NCBI GenBank assembly: GCA_023231265.1
Contig: JALNVT010000170.1
Location: 1-5,431 of the forward strand
DNA length: 5,431 nt
Reading direction: 5' to 3'
Source: Sphaerochaetaceae bacterium
GTDB lineage: Bacteria; Spirochaetota; Spirochaetia; Sphaerochaetales; Sphaerochaetaceae
The notes beneath the pieces are model-generated. The model saw only the letters and a list, made by a program, of their open reading frames with translations. It had not been told where the DNA came from and searched no databases. This document shows positions 1 through 5,268 of the stretch, piece by piece. Position 1 is the stretch's first letter. Every line of letters starts with the position of its first letter. The position numbers and the translations under genes are program-made.

Positions 1-1
1 A

Positions 2-91
2 TATTTGATCCTTGGATTATCAGAAGCAATAAACTATAAAGAGAACGAGCTGACGTATGTACAACCCTCAATTTATAGAAAGGAACAATAG
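2..91 (+). CDS. cheR: C-terminal end of chemotaxis protein methyltransferase CheR (partial)
   Basis: The reading frame is open from the left edge of the window to a TAG stop at 89-91 and gives 29 residues. It begins YLILGLSEAI and ends with the PSIYRKEQ tail. CheR proteins close with a G-[HL]-SE motif, about 15 variable residues, then a v-x-P-x-[VI]-[YF]-[RK]-K stretch, and this tail fits that pattern. CheR transfers methyl groups from S-adenosylmethionine to glutamates of chemoreceptors in the cytoplasm. Only the last piece of the SAM-binding domain is visible, so catalytic residues cannot be checked. The next gene is cheB, the opposing methylesterase, with a gap of only 6 bases, and this neighbour strongly supports the call. 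The short length is the main uncertainty. Confidence 0.75.
   Translation, partial: YLILGLSEAINYKENELTYVQPSIYRKEQ
79..84 (+). promoter_or_regulatory. Ribosome binding site of cheB
   Basis: AAAGGA lies 13 bases before the cheB ATG, inside the last codons of cheR. The spacing is longer than usual. No better-placed purine run exists, because the bases between are ACAATAGAAATAA. A ribosome finishing cheR at 91 would stop almost on the start codon, so coupling may compensate. Confidence 0.45.
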
Positions 92-97
92 AAATAA

Positions 98-1108
98 ATG
101 AGCATTAAAGTATTAATTATTGATGATAGCCCTTTTTATCGTACAGTACTGAAGAAAGGTATAGAATCTACTGATGGTTTGGAGGTTGTTGCCGTTGCAG
201 CTGATGCTTATGAAGCAACAGAGAAGATAATTCAATTTCGACCGCAGATAATTACTTGTGACATTGAAATGCCTAAAATTGATGGAATATCTCTTATAAA
301 GCAGCTCATACCTCAATATCCAATTCCTATTATTGTGGTCAGCAGTATAAGTGAGAAGATTTTTGATGCAATAAAAGCTGGAGCCATCGATTATTTGCTT
401 AAGACAGATTTTTCAGAGCAGCCAAAACGTGATCTTTTTTTCAAAGAGCTGAACTCTAAGATAATGAGTGCTTACAGAAAAACTTATATGAACAAGCCAG
501 AGAAGAATTGTATTCTTCGATTGAAGGAAAAACAGAACATCACTCATAAAATTGTTGCAATTGGTGCCTCAACAGGTGGAACCCAAGCAATATCAAATAT
601 ATTGCGACAGCTTCCTGAGCACATGCCACCTATTGTGATTGTTCAACATATTCCAAGTGAATTTTCTAAAATGTTTGCCAACAGGTTGAATCAAGATCTT
701 CCGCATACAGTTAAAGAAGCTGAGAATGGTGAGAAACTATTAGATAATCATGTTTATATTGCTCCTGGAGATAAACATCTTGAAGTGAGAGCAGGATACA
801 ACAATCTTCCATATCTATCAGTTAGATCTGGAGAAAAAGTTAATGGTCACTGTCCATCAGTCGACAAGTTGTTCTTCTCTGTCTCCCAGATATATAAGAA
901 TGGGGCCATAGCTGTATTGCTCACAGGAATGGGAACTGATGGTGCTTTGGGACTATCTGCTTTAAAAAGAGCAGGTTCTTATACAATAACTCAAGACGAG
1001 AAGAGCAGTGTGGTGTATGGAATGCCGGGAGCTGCAAAGGAACTTGGAGCAAGCAACATTGAGGTTCCTCTTGAACTTATGGGAGCAACTATACTCAGAT
1101 ATTTATAG
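98..1108 (+). CDS. cheB: Chemotaxis response regulator protein-glutamate methylesterase/deamidase CheB
   Basis: The protein has 336 residues, close to the usual 340-370 for CheB. Residues 1-105 are a receiver domain with acidic pair D9-D10, phospho-acceptor D55 in the DIEMP motif, S82-S83 and K102. After a linker at about 106-149, residues 150-336 form the methylesterase domain. Its catalytic triad is visible: S158 in GASTGG, H184 in VQHIP and D281 in GMGTDG. Spacing matches Salmonella CheB (S164, H190, D286). By family knowledge, phosphorylation by CheA relieves receiver inhibition, and the enzyme then removes methyl groups from chemoreceptor glutamates and deamidates glutamines. The start is the ATG 6 bases after the cheR stop. 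An AAAGGA Shine-Dalgarno at 79-84, inside the end of cheR, suggests translational coupling in one operon. K102 is followed by Thr instead of the usual Pro. Confidence 0.97.
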   Translation: MSIKVLIIDDSPFYRTVLKKGIESTDGLEVVAVAADAYEATEKIIQFRPQIITCDIEMPKIDGISLIKQLIPQYPIPIIVVSSISEKIFDAIKAGAIDYLLKTDFSEQPKRDLFFKELNSKIMSAYRKTYMNKPEKNCILRLKEKQNITHKIVAIGASTGGTQAISNILRQLPEHMPPIVIVQHIPSEFSKMFANRLNQDLPHTVKEAENGEKLLDNHVYIAPGDKHLEVRAGYNNLPYLSVRSGEKVNGHCPSVDKLFFSVSQIYKNGAIAVLLTGMGTDGALGLSALKRAGSYTITQDEKSSVVYGMPGAAKELGASNIEVPLELMGATILRYL

Positions 1109-1144
1109 AGAGAAATTGATCTCCCTATAAATACAGTTGTTTTT
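1101..1144 (+). terminator. Probable rho-independent terminator of cheRB
   Basis: Bases 1101-1113 pair with 1120-1132 to form a 13-bp stem with one A-C mismatch (1109/1124) and a 6-base loop. A T-rich tail, TTGTTTTT, follows at 1137-1144. The stem overlaps the cheB stop codon, and the T tail overlaps the end of the convergent dehydrogenase gene (stop at 1143-1145). The stem is AT-rich and four bases separate it from the T tract, so it is probably of moderate strength. On the minus strand no T tract follows the hairpin, so it is unlikely to terminate the dehydrogenase transcript. Confidence 0.55.
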
Positions 1145-2336
1145 AGTGATTTGCACCTCTGTATATGTTTATAACATCCTGTTTGTTTAAAACACTGAAG
1201 TTTCCTTGAGTGGACTTTCCACCATCTGTGGCTCTATCTGCCAAAATCTCAATCTCATCATCAGTTAAAGTACGTCCAATCAATTCAACAATTGAAGTTG
1301 GCATCGTTATGTCTCGAATCATCTCTTCCATTTTTTCAATCATTTTAAGAGAATCTTTCTTTTCATCACCAGTTGGTTTGATGTCAAGGACATCATATCC
1401 AAAGTTTGCAAAATGCGCAGTATGCTTTGGTGATACATATCTAGCCCAAGAAGTGAAGATTGCAGCAATTCCAGCTCCATGTGCACAATCAAACATACCA
1501 CCCAGCTCATGCTCAAGATTGTGACAGGCCCAATCTCCACGAGTTGAGTTACCAACGTTGGTTATTGTGTTATGTGATACGGTAGAACCCCACATTAAAT
1601 TACCTCTAGCATCAAGATCATTTGGATCTTTAAGAATCAATTTTATCTCCTTAAAGATATCTTTTATAACAGCAACATCAATAGCTTTTGTAAATGATGC
1701 CAACTGACCTGGTGTGAAATATCTTTCAATTGAATGCATAGCCGCATCAAATGCACCACTTGCACTCTGATATGCTGGTAATGTTGTTGTTAATTTTGGA
1801 TTTTCGAGAGCAAATTTTAGAAGATTGAATTGACCTCCAAGAGATCTCTTCATTCCCCCTTCGTTTGTTATAACACTTCCTTGTCCCATTTCAGAACCTG
1901 CTGCTGCATTTGTTAGAACAACACCCTTGCTTATTGAAGGAGCATGAGGGTCAGGAGTTTTCTTACCGGAATAAAAATCATTTATATCGCCATCAAACTT
2001 TGCACCAAGAGCTATAGCTTTGGCACTGTCTATTACAGAACCTCCACCAACGGCCAATATAAAATCAATATTCTGAGCCTTTGCTATTTTAATTCCTTCT
2101 TTTACAAGAGCAATTCTAGGGTTGGACTTCACACCGCCAAGTTCTGTGTACTTGATGTTGTTTTCTTCTAGACTTTTTGTAATTCTGTCCATTAGACCTG
2201 ATTTTTTAATTCTGTCTGATCCGAAATGAATCAAAACATTTGTACCTTGAAATTCTTTAATTAAAGAGCCGCATTGGTTCTCTACATCTTCTCCAAATAT
2301 AACTTTGGTTGGAGTGTAATAAGTAAAATCTTGCAT
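1143..2336 (-). CDS. Iron-containing alcohol dehydrogenase, butanol dehydrogenase (BDH/YqhD) type
   Basis: The 397-residue protein belongs to the group III metal-dependent alcohol dehydrogenases. It opens with YYTPTKVIFG, as BdhA/BdhB and YqhD do. The nucleotide-binding GGGSVIDSAK is at 97-106 and a GSEM segment at 147-150. The four metal ligands by alignment to YqhD are D197, H201, H272 and H286, the last two in DWACHNLEHELGG and CAHGAG. All four are intact. Family members reduce aldehydes such as butyraldehyde or acetaldehyde to alcohols with NAD(P)H in the cytoplasm. A fermentative or aldehyde-detoxifying role is inferred, and substrate and cofactor cannot be read from sequence. The ATG at 2334-2336 is supported by AAGGAG seven bases upstream. 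The gene stands alone, convergent with cheB and divergent from the MBL gene, with its own promoter. Length matches the usual 385-400. Confidence 0.95.
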   Translation of the reverse strand: MQDFTYYTPTKVIFGEDVENQCGSLIKEFQGTNVLIHFGSDRIKKSGLMDRITKSLEENNIKYTELGGVKSNPRIALVKEGIKIAKAQNIDFILAVGGGSVIDSAKAIALGAKFDGDINDFYSGKKTPDPHAPSISKGVVLTNAAAGSEMGQGSVITNEGGMKRSLGGQFNLLKFALENPKLTTTLPAYQSASGAFDAAMHSIERYFTPGQLASFTKAIDVAVIKDIFKEIKLILKDPNDLDARGNLMWGSTVSHNTITNVGNSTRGDWACHNLEHELGGMFDCAHGAGIAAIFTSWARYVSPKHTAHFANFGYDVLDIKPTGDEKKDSLKMIEKMEEMIRDITMPTSIVELIGRTLTDDEIEILADRATDGGKSTQGNFSVLNKQDVINIYRGANH

Positions 2337-2343
2337 ATAAATT

Positions 2344-2349
2344 CTCCTT
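2344..2349 (-). promoter_or_regulatory. Ribosome binding site of the alcohol dehydrogenase
   Basis: Read on the minus strand, AAGGAG is followed by seven bases and then ATG. This is an ideal Shine-Dalgarno and fixes the start of the dehydrogenase at 2336. Confidence 0.9.
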
Positions 2350-2358
2350 TTTTATTTT

Positions 2359-2387
2359 ATTATAGCAGTAAGAATTACTTTTTTAAA
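2359..2387 (-). promoter_or_regulatory. Promoter of the alcohol dehydrogenase (extended -10)
   Basis: On the minus strand a perfect TATAAT occupies 2364-2359, preceded by TGC, which gives an extended -10 (TGCTATAAT). With a 17-base spacer the -35 would be TTTAAA at 2387-2382, matching 4 of 6 bases of TTGACA. Transcription would start near 2352, leaving a leader of only about 15 bases with the Shine-Dalgarno almost at its 5' end. The -35 position lies inside the 15-bp repeat at 2382-2396, so a protein bound there could contact or block RNA polymerase. Confidence 0.65.
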
Positions 2388-2396
2388 GCTAATTAG
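2382..2396 (+). repeat. 15-bp direct repeat, copy 1 (dehydrogenase side)
   Basis: TTTAAAGCTAATTAG is identical to the copy at 2529-2543, 147 bases away. It contains the palindromes TTTAAA, AGCT and CTAATTAG. Its left edge is 17 bases from the dehydrogenase -10 box. The flanks are also related: both copies are preceded by a GCA...AATTA...CTTT context. Confidence 0.85.
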
Positions 2397-2406
2397 GGTG
2401 AATTGA

Positions 2407-2520
2407 AAAACTAAATGCACAGTTTTTACTTTTTGAAAAAGTAACTGCAATACTTTCAACAAAAAAGGGTTGATTGTAATTGTAAATGCAACTAAAAGTA
2501 TATTTGCAAAAGTAAATGCA
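2407..2520 (+). repeat. Array of four 13-bp direct repeats (AAAASTAAMTGCA)
   Basis: The copies are AAAACTAAATGCA (2407-2419), AAAAGTAACTGCA (2437-2449), AATTGTAAATGCA (2478-2490) and AAAAGTAAATGCA (2508-2520). Start-to-start distances are 30, 41 and 30 bases, near 3, 4 and 3 helical turns, so all copies would face the same side of the DNA. A fifth, inverted and one-base-shorter copy (TAAAGTAATGCA on the minus strand) lies at 2551-2562 and overlaps the MBL gene -10 box. The second and fourth copies share a longer match (2432-2449 and 2503-2520, 16 of 18 identical), which suggests a 71-base duplication. The array lies between two divergent promoters. A transcription factor site array is the simplest reading; this is inference. 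Confidence 0.7.
2426..2444. repeat. 19-bp near-perfect palindrome between the divergent genes
   Basis: TTACTTTTTGAAAAAGTAA has two 9-base arms around a single G at 2435. It overlaps the second 13-bp repeat. It could be an operator for a dimeric regulator. It could not form an RNA hairpin without opening the centre for a loop. It differs in several positions from the CodY box (AATTTTCWGAAAATT), so I do not assign it to CodY. Confidence 0.7.
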
Positions 2521-2528
2521 CAATTAAC

Positions 2529-2543
2529 TTTAAAGCTAATTAG
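2529..2543 (+). repeat. 15-bp direct repeat, copy 2 (MBL gene side)
   Basis: TTTAAAGCTAATTAG is identical to 2382-2396. Its right edge is 17 bases from the TATAAT of the MBL gene promoter, the same distance at which copy 1 stands from the dehydrogenase -10. It covers the -35 position of the MBL promoter. Confidence 0.85.
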
Positions 2544-2566
2544 TTGGAGGTGCATTACTTTATAAT
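2538..2566 (+). promoter_or_regulatory. Promoter of the MBL/beta-CASP gene
   Basis: A perfect TATAAT lies at 2561-2566. At 17-base spacing the -35 hexamer would be AATTAG (2538-2543), a poor match to TTGACA. It falls in the second 15-bp repeat. A good -10 with a poor -35 fits a promoter that needs an activator. Transcription would start near 2573, giving a leader of about 40 bases. An inverted TGCATTACTTTA element (2551-2562) overlaps the -10. Confidence 0.55.
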
Positions 2567-2600
2567 TTACAGATGCATAAAATGGGGGTATCATTAATTA

Positions 2601-2606
2601 AGAGGT
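2601..2606 (+). promoter_or_regulatory. Ribosome binding site of the MBL/beta-CASP gene
   Basis: AGAGGT, preceded by A, stands about seven bases before the ATG at 2613-2615 and supports that start. The resulting N-terminus (MDITFFGAARHVTGSC) is the normal beginning of this protein family. Confidence 0.8.
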
Positions 2607-2612
2607 AAATAA

Positions 2613-4316
2613 ATGGATATTACATTTTTTGGTGCTGCTCGTCATGTAACAGGTAGTTGTACTCTGGTAACCTGCAATGGTCTATCAATTATGATAGATT
2701 GTGGGTTAGCGCAAGGTAAAGATCAAAAGGATATGGGTGATGCTTTGGCATTTGATCCTGCTTTAGTTGATATTTTGTTATTGACCCATTCTCATATAGA
2801 TCACAGTGGTAGAGTTCCACAGATGGTCAAAGATGGATTTAAAGGTAAAATTTATTGTACAGAGGCTACAGAAAAGCTCTGTCAGATAATGTTGGCCGAC
2901 AGTGCACACATTCAAGAAATGGAAAATGAATGGGTAAACAGAAAAAACAAAAGGGCCGGTAAGAAATTAACAGAACCTCTATACACTGTTGAAGATGCTT
3001 ATAAAAGTCTGGAATTCTTCAATCACATTGACTATAAAGAAGTTGTAGATTTAGGTAAAGGAATAAAATGTAGATTCGTAGATGCTGGTCATTTGCTTGG
3101 TTCGGCTTCAATTGAGCTTTGGTTGAAAGAGGGTGATGTAAGAAGAAAACTTGTATTCAGTGGTGATATTGGAAACTTTGATCAACCTATTATCAAGGAT
3201 CCTGATTATCTAGATGATGCTGATATAGTCATCATGGAATCGACTTATGGCGATAGAGTTCATAGAAAGCCCGAAGGTGCTGTTGGTCAGAATGTTCCAA
3301 CTGCAATAAGAGCTCAAGAATTCGCTAAAATAATAAAAGAAACATTTGATCGAGGTGGTAATGTAATAATACCATCATTCGCTGTAGGTCGAACACAAGA
3401 AATTTTATATCTATGTAGATACATAATTGATCATAAAATGCTTACTAAATATCCAAATTTGCCTGTTTATGTAGATTCTCCACTGTCAGTTAAGGCAACA
3501 GAGATATTTGCTTCTTGCATCCAAGGATATTATGACAAAGAAGCAATGGATATCATAAATAGAGGTGAGAATCCTATAATGTTTCCATCATTGACTACTA
3601 TTACAGATGTTGATGAATCTAAGGCTCTTAATGGTATCACAACTCCAAAAGTACTGATATCATCATCAGGTATGTGTGATGCAGGTCGTATTAAACATCA
3701 TCTGAAACATAATCTCTGGAGACCTGAGTGCACTGTCCTATTCTCTGGATATCAAGCGAATGGAACTCTTGGACGATCAATAAAAGATGGTGCAAGACAC
3801 GTTACAATCTTTGGAGAGCAGATAGATGTCAGATGTGAGATTAGAGAGTTAGAAGGAATTTCTGGTCATGCTGATCAAACAGGTCTTTTTGATTGGATAA
3901 AGGCTTTTAAAAAAGAGCCCAAGCAGATTTTTATCAATCATGGTGAGGAAGAGGTCGCTCCATTTTTTGCAAATTTAGTTGTTAAAACTCTAGGAATTAG
4001 AGCATATGCTCCTAAGAAGTTTGAAACATTCTCATTGATAGATGCAACAAGTCTACCTAAACAGAGTGAAGCAAAACTTCCAAATAGTGCCAATAGACAG
4101 CTTACAGAAGCTCTATCTGCATTGGTTGAAGGAAGAGATGGTCTTGAATCTGTTGTTGCTAGGATGATTGAATCAAGTAGAAATATTAAGCTTGATGAAA
4201 ATGATGCAACAAGATTGACAAATGCAGTTGAAAGACTTGCTAGTGATCTGGAGTACCTGTCCATGAAGTGGGGTCCTGATGTTGATATTGATGACAAGGA
4301 TAAAAGCGCCAAATAG
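2613..4316 (+). CDS. MBL-fold/beta-CASP metallohydrolase, CPSF/YSH1-like RNA-processing nuclease family
   Basis: The 567-residue protein opens with the family signature FFGAARHVTGSC. Metallo-beta-lactamase motifs are intact: D29 (motif 1), H59-x-H61-x-D63-H64 (THSHIDHSG, motif 2), H160 (GHLLGS, motif 3) and D185 (SGDIGN, motif 4). The beta-CASP domain follows with E209 (MESTYGDR), SFAVGRTQE at 255-263, SSSGMCDAGRIKHHL at 350-364 and H419 in SGHAD. The RMMBL segment is IFINHGEEE at 439-447. These match bacterial CPSF73/TTHA0252-like proteins, predicted zinc-dependent RNases acting in the cytoplasm; a role in RNA processing or decay is inferred. Residues from about 475 form a helical C-terminal extension with a W-containing segment (YLSMKWG) and an acidic tail. 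It is not RNase J, whose architecture differs. The gene appears monocistronic, with its own promoter and terminator. Confidence 0.93.
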   Translation: MDITFFGAARHVTGSCTLVTCNGLSIMIDCGLAQGKDQKDMGDALAFDPALVDILLLTHSHIDHSGRVPQMVKDGFKGKIYCTEATEKLCQIMLADSAHIQEMENEWVNRKNKRAGKKLTEPLYTVEDAYKSLEFFNHIDYKEVVDLGKGIKCRFVDAGHLLGSASIELWLKEGDVRRKLVFSGDIGNFDQPIIKDPDYLDDADIVIMESTYGDRVHRKPEGAVGQNVPTAIRAQEFAKIIKETFDRGGNVIIPSFAVGRTQEILYLCRYIIDHKMLTKYPNLPVYVDSPLSVKATEIFASCIQGYYDKEAMDIINRGENPIMFPSLTTITDVDESKALNGITTPKVLISSSGMCDAGRIKHHLKHNLWRPECTVLFSGYQANGTLGRSIKDGARHVTIFGEQIDVRCEIRELEGISGHADQTGLFDWIKAFKKEPKQIFINHGEEEVAPFFANLVVKTLGIRAYAPKKFETFSLIDATSLPKQSEAKLPNSANRQLTEALSALVEGRDGLESVVARMIESSRNIKLDENDATRLTNAVERLASDLEYLSMKWGPDVDIDDKDKSAK

Positions 4317-4343
4317 TGGTTGGGTATATTAAATAAAATAATA

Positions 4344-4392
4344 GAGGTTGCAATTGATACTTAGTTTGTATTCATTTGCAACCTCGATTTTT
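4344..4392. terminator. Strong bidirectional rho-independent terminator
   Basis: GAGGTTGCAA (4344-4353) pairs perfectly with TTGCAACCTC (4376-4385). After one T-T mismatch, six further pairs with a single bulged T extend the stem to a 7-base loop (4361-4367). On the plus strand GATTTTTAT follows, which ends the MBL transcript 27 bases after its stop. On the minus strand the hairpin is followed by TATTATTTTATTT, so the same structure probably terminates the convergent acetyltransferase gene, which stops at 4402. Confidence 0.88.
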
Positions 4393-4401
4393 ATATCTCA
4401 A

Positions 4402-5007
4402 TTATTCGTAAATTTTCTTTCCCATGATATAGCTATTATCTGTATTCTCAAGAAGGTAGAATCCCATCTTCTCATAAAATTTTATAACGTTTGTGTTGTG
4501 TCCACTTATTCTCAGGTGAACGCCAGGAATTTTCATTTCATATAGTTTTGTTATGAATTCCTCAACAAGACTTCTTCCAATTCCTTGACCTCTGATTGAG
4601 GGAAGTAAATCTATTCTCAATTTAGCAGGATAACCTGAATGTTCCCATAATCCCTGGCCATGACCTTTAAGAATGTGATCAAAAACTCTCTGTTCTGCAT
4701 CTGATTTTGGCTCTAAAGCTTTTACAAATTCTTGAAGTGGTGGAAGCCAAACTGTATTGAGCCAACTGTTGTATAAAACAGTATTGCTGGTTCCAACTGC
4801 ATAACCGGAAGGCTTATTGTTGCGATCCAAAGCAATTGAACATAATTGTGGCTCATATTGAAAGTAAGGAGCACTGAAATACTGTCCTAACAATAAAGGG
4901 GTGTTGAATAAATCGGTTGCATCATCTCCACCATCAGCTGTTTTTATAGAGATGTTGTATAGGTAGGGGATGTCTTGAGCTTTTACTGCTCTAATATTAT
5001 TAGGCAT
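4402..5007 (-). CDS. GNAT-family N-acetyltransferase
   Basis: The 201-residue protein carries a C-terminal GNAT fold. Strand 4 is LRIDLLP (130-136), followed by the acetyl-CoA pyrophosphate loop R139-GQGIG-R145 (R/QxxGxG/A), then LVEEF, HLRISGHN (164-171) and the usual closing FYEKMGF (177-183). The N-terminal half has features not found in short GNATs: a GGDDATDLF segment (26-34), a LGQYFSAPY segment (40-48) and a SGYAVGT strand (67-73). From memory these resemble the acetyltransferase-like domain family related to the C-terminal part of eukaryotic O-GlcNAcase. That link is tentative and the substrate is unknown. The ATG at 5005-5007 follows AAGGAA at a good distance. No signal peptide or membrane segment is seen, so it is probably cytoplasmic. 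The gene stands alone with its own extended -10 promoter. Confidence 0.9.
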   Translation of the reverse strand: MPNNIRAVKAQDIPYLYNISIKTADGGDDATDLFNTPLLLGQYFSAPYFQYEPQLCSIALDRNNKPSGYAVGTSNTVLYNSWLNTVWLPPLQEFVKALEPKSDAEQRVFDHILKGHGQGLWEHSGYPAKLRIDLLPSIRGQGIGRSLVEEFITKLYEMKIPGVHLRISGHNTNVIKFYEKMGFYLLENTDNSYIMGKKIYE

Positions 5008-5012
5008 AATTA

Positions 5013-5019
5013 TTCCTTC
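5013..5019 (-). promoter_or_regulatory. Ribosome binding site of the acetyltransferase
   Basis: GAAGGAA on the minus strand is followed closely by the ATG at 5007, with six bases after the AGGA core. It supports the chosen start. Confidence 0.8.
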
Positions 5020-5032
5020 TTTTCTTAATTAG

Positions 5033-5059
5033 ATTATATCAGAAAGAGTTTGGTATCAA
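5033..5059 (-). promoter_or_regulatory. Promoter of the acetyltransferase (extended -10)
   Basis: TGATATAAT reads on the minus strand from 5041 to 5033, a perfect -10 with the TG extension. TTGATA at 5059-5054 matches 5 of 6 bases of the -35 consensus, but the spacer is only 15 bases, shorter than the ideal 17. The extended -10 could make up for that. The leader would be about 20 bases long. Confidence 0.6.
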
Positions 5060-5109
5060 TAATAAATTGGAAATATTTTAATATGTTTGATTTTAATTTT
5101 TGTTTTATA

Positions 5110-5200
5110 TTACAGATTGATGGAATAAAAACAGATTATAGTAAAATGATAGAATAAAACCTAAAAAAAGATTAATAATTTATTATGTAGTAATAATTTA
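5110..5200. repeat. Short imperfect direct repeats in AT-rich DNA
   Basis: TGATGGAATAAAA (5118-5130) recurs as TGATAGAATAAAA (5147-5159), 29 bases on, with one difference. ACAGATT occurs at 5112-5118 and 5131-5137. TAATAATTTA occurs at 5173-5182 and 5191-5200, and the first copy is part of the palindrome TAATAA-T-TTATTA (5173-5185). Base composition is so AT-rich that some of this is expected by chance. Confidence 0.45.
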
Positions 5201-5252
5201 ATGAATAACTCATTTTTTTTGTAGATTTTTTTCAATTTTATCTTTACAAAAA

Positions 5253-5268
5253 ATAGCATCCATGCTAT
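5253..5268. repeat. Small palindrome with a T tract on the minus strand
   Basis: ATAGCAT-CC-ATGCTAT is a perfect 7-base inverted repeat with a 2-base centre. On the minus strand it is followed directly by TTTTTTG, which resembles a weak intrinsic terminator. After opening a usable loop only about 5-6 pairs remain, most of them A-T, so it may equally be an operator or chance. If real, it would end a minus-strand transcript entering from beyond the right edge. Confidence 0.4.

Noticed and set aside
1210..1524. A 104-codon plus-strand open frame opposite the dehydrogenase.
   Set aside because: It is a shadow of the dehydrogenase metal-binding region, with no family resemblance.
2426..2444. CodY box reading of the palindrome.
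   Set aside because: It differs from AATTTTCWGAAAATT at about five positions, including central ones, so the name would be unsupported.
2382..2543. Insertion element or miniature transposon bounded by the 15-bp repeats.
   Set aside because: The repeats are direct, not inverted, there is no target duplication or terminal inverted pair, and the interior is an ordered motif array between two promoters.
2352..2594. An 80-codon minus-strand open frame rich in hydrophobic residues across the divergent intergenic region.
   Set aside because: It has no Shine-Dalgarno before its ATG and spans both predicted promoters and all the repeats. Its repeated LISFK segments are simply translations of the 15-bp DNA repeat, and its hydrophobicity follows from T-rich DNA.
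2573..2608. An 11-residue leader peptide (ATG at 2573 to TAA at 2608) just before the MBL gene.
   Set aside because: Its ATG coincides with the predicted transcription start and the GGAGG at 2546-2550 is too far upstream and likely untranscribed. No attenuator hairpin follows.
3938..4312. A 124-codon minus-strand open frame inside the MBL gene.
   Set aside because: It lies antisense to a well-supported coding region, is Ser/Leu-rich as expected for a shadow, and has no sign of its own start signals.
5117..5142. A rightward promoter (TTGATG ... TATAGT) in the AT-rich right end.
   Set aside because: The spacer is only 14 bases and both boxes are imperfect; such matches are expected by chance in this composition.
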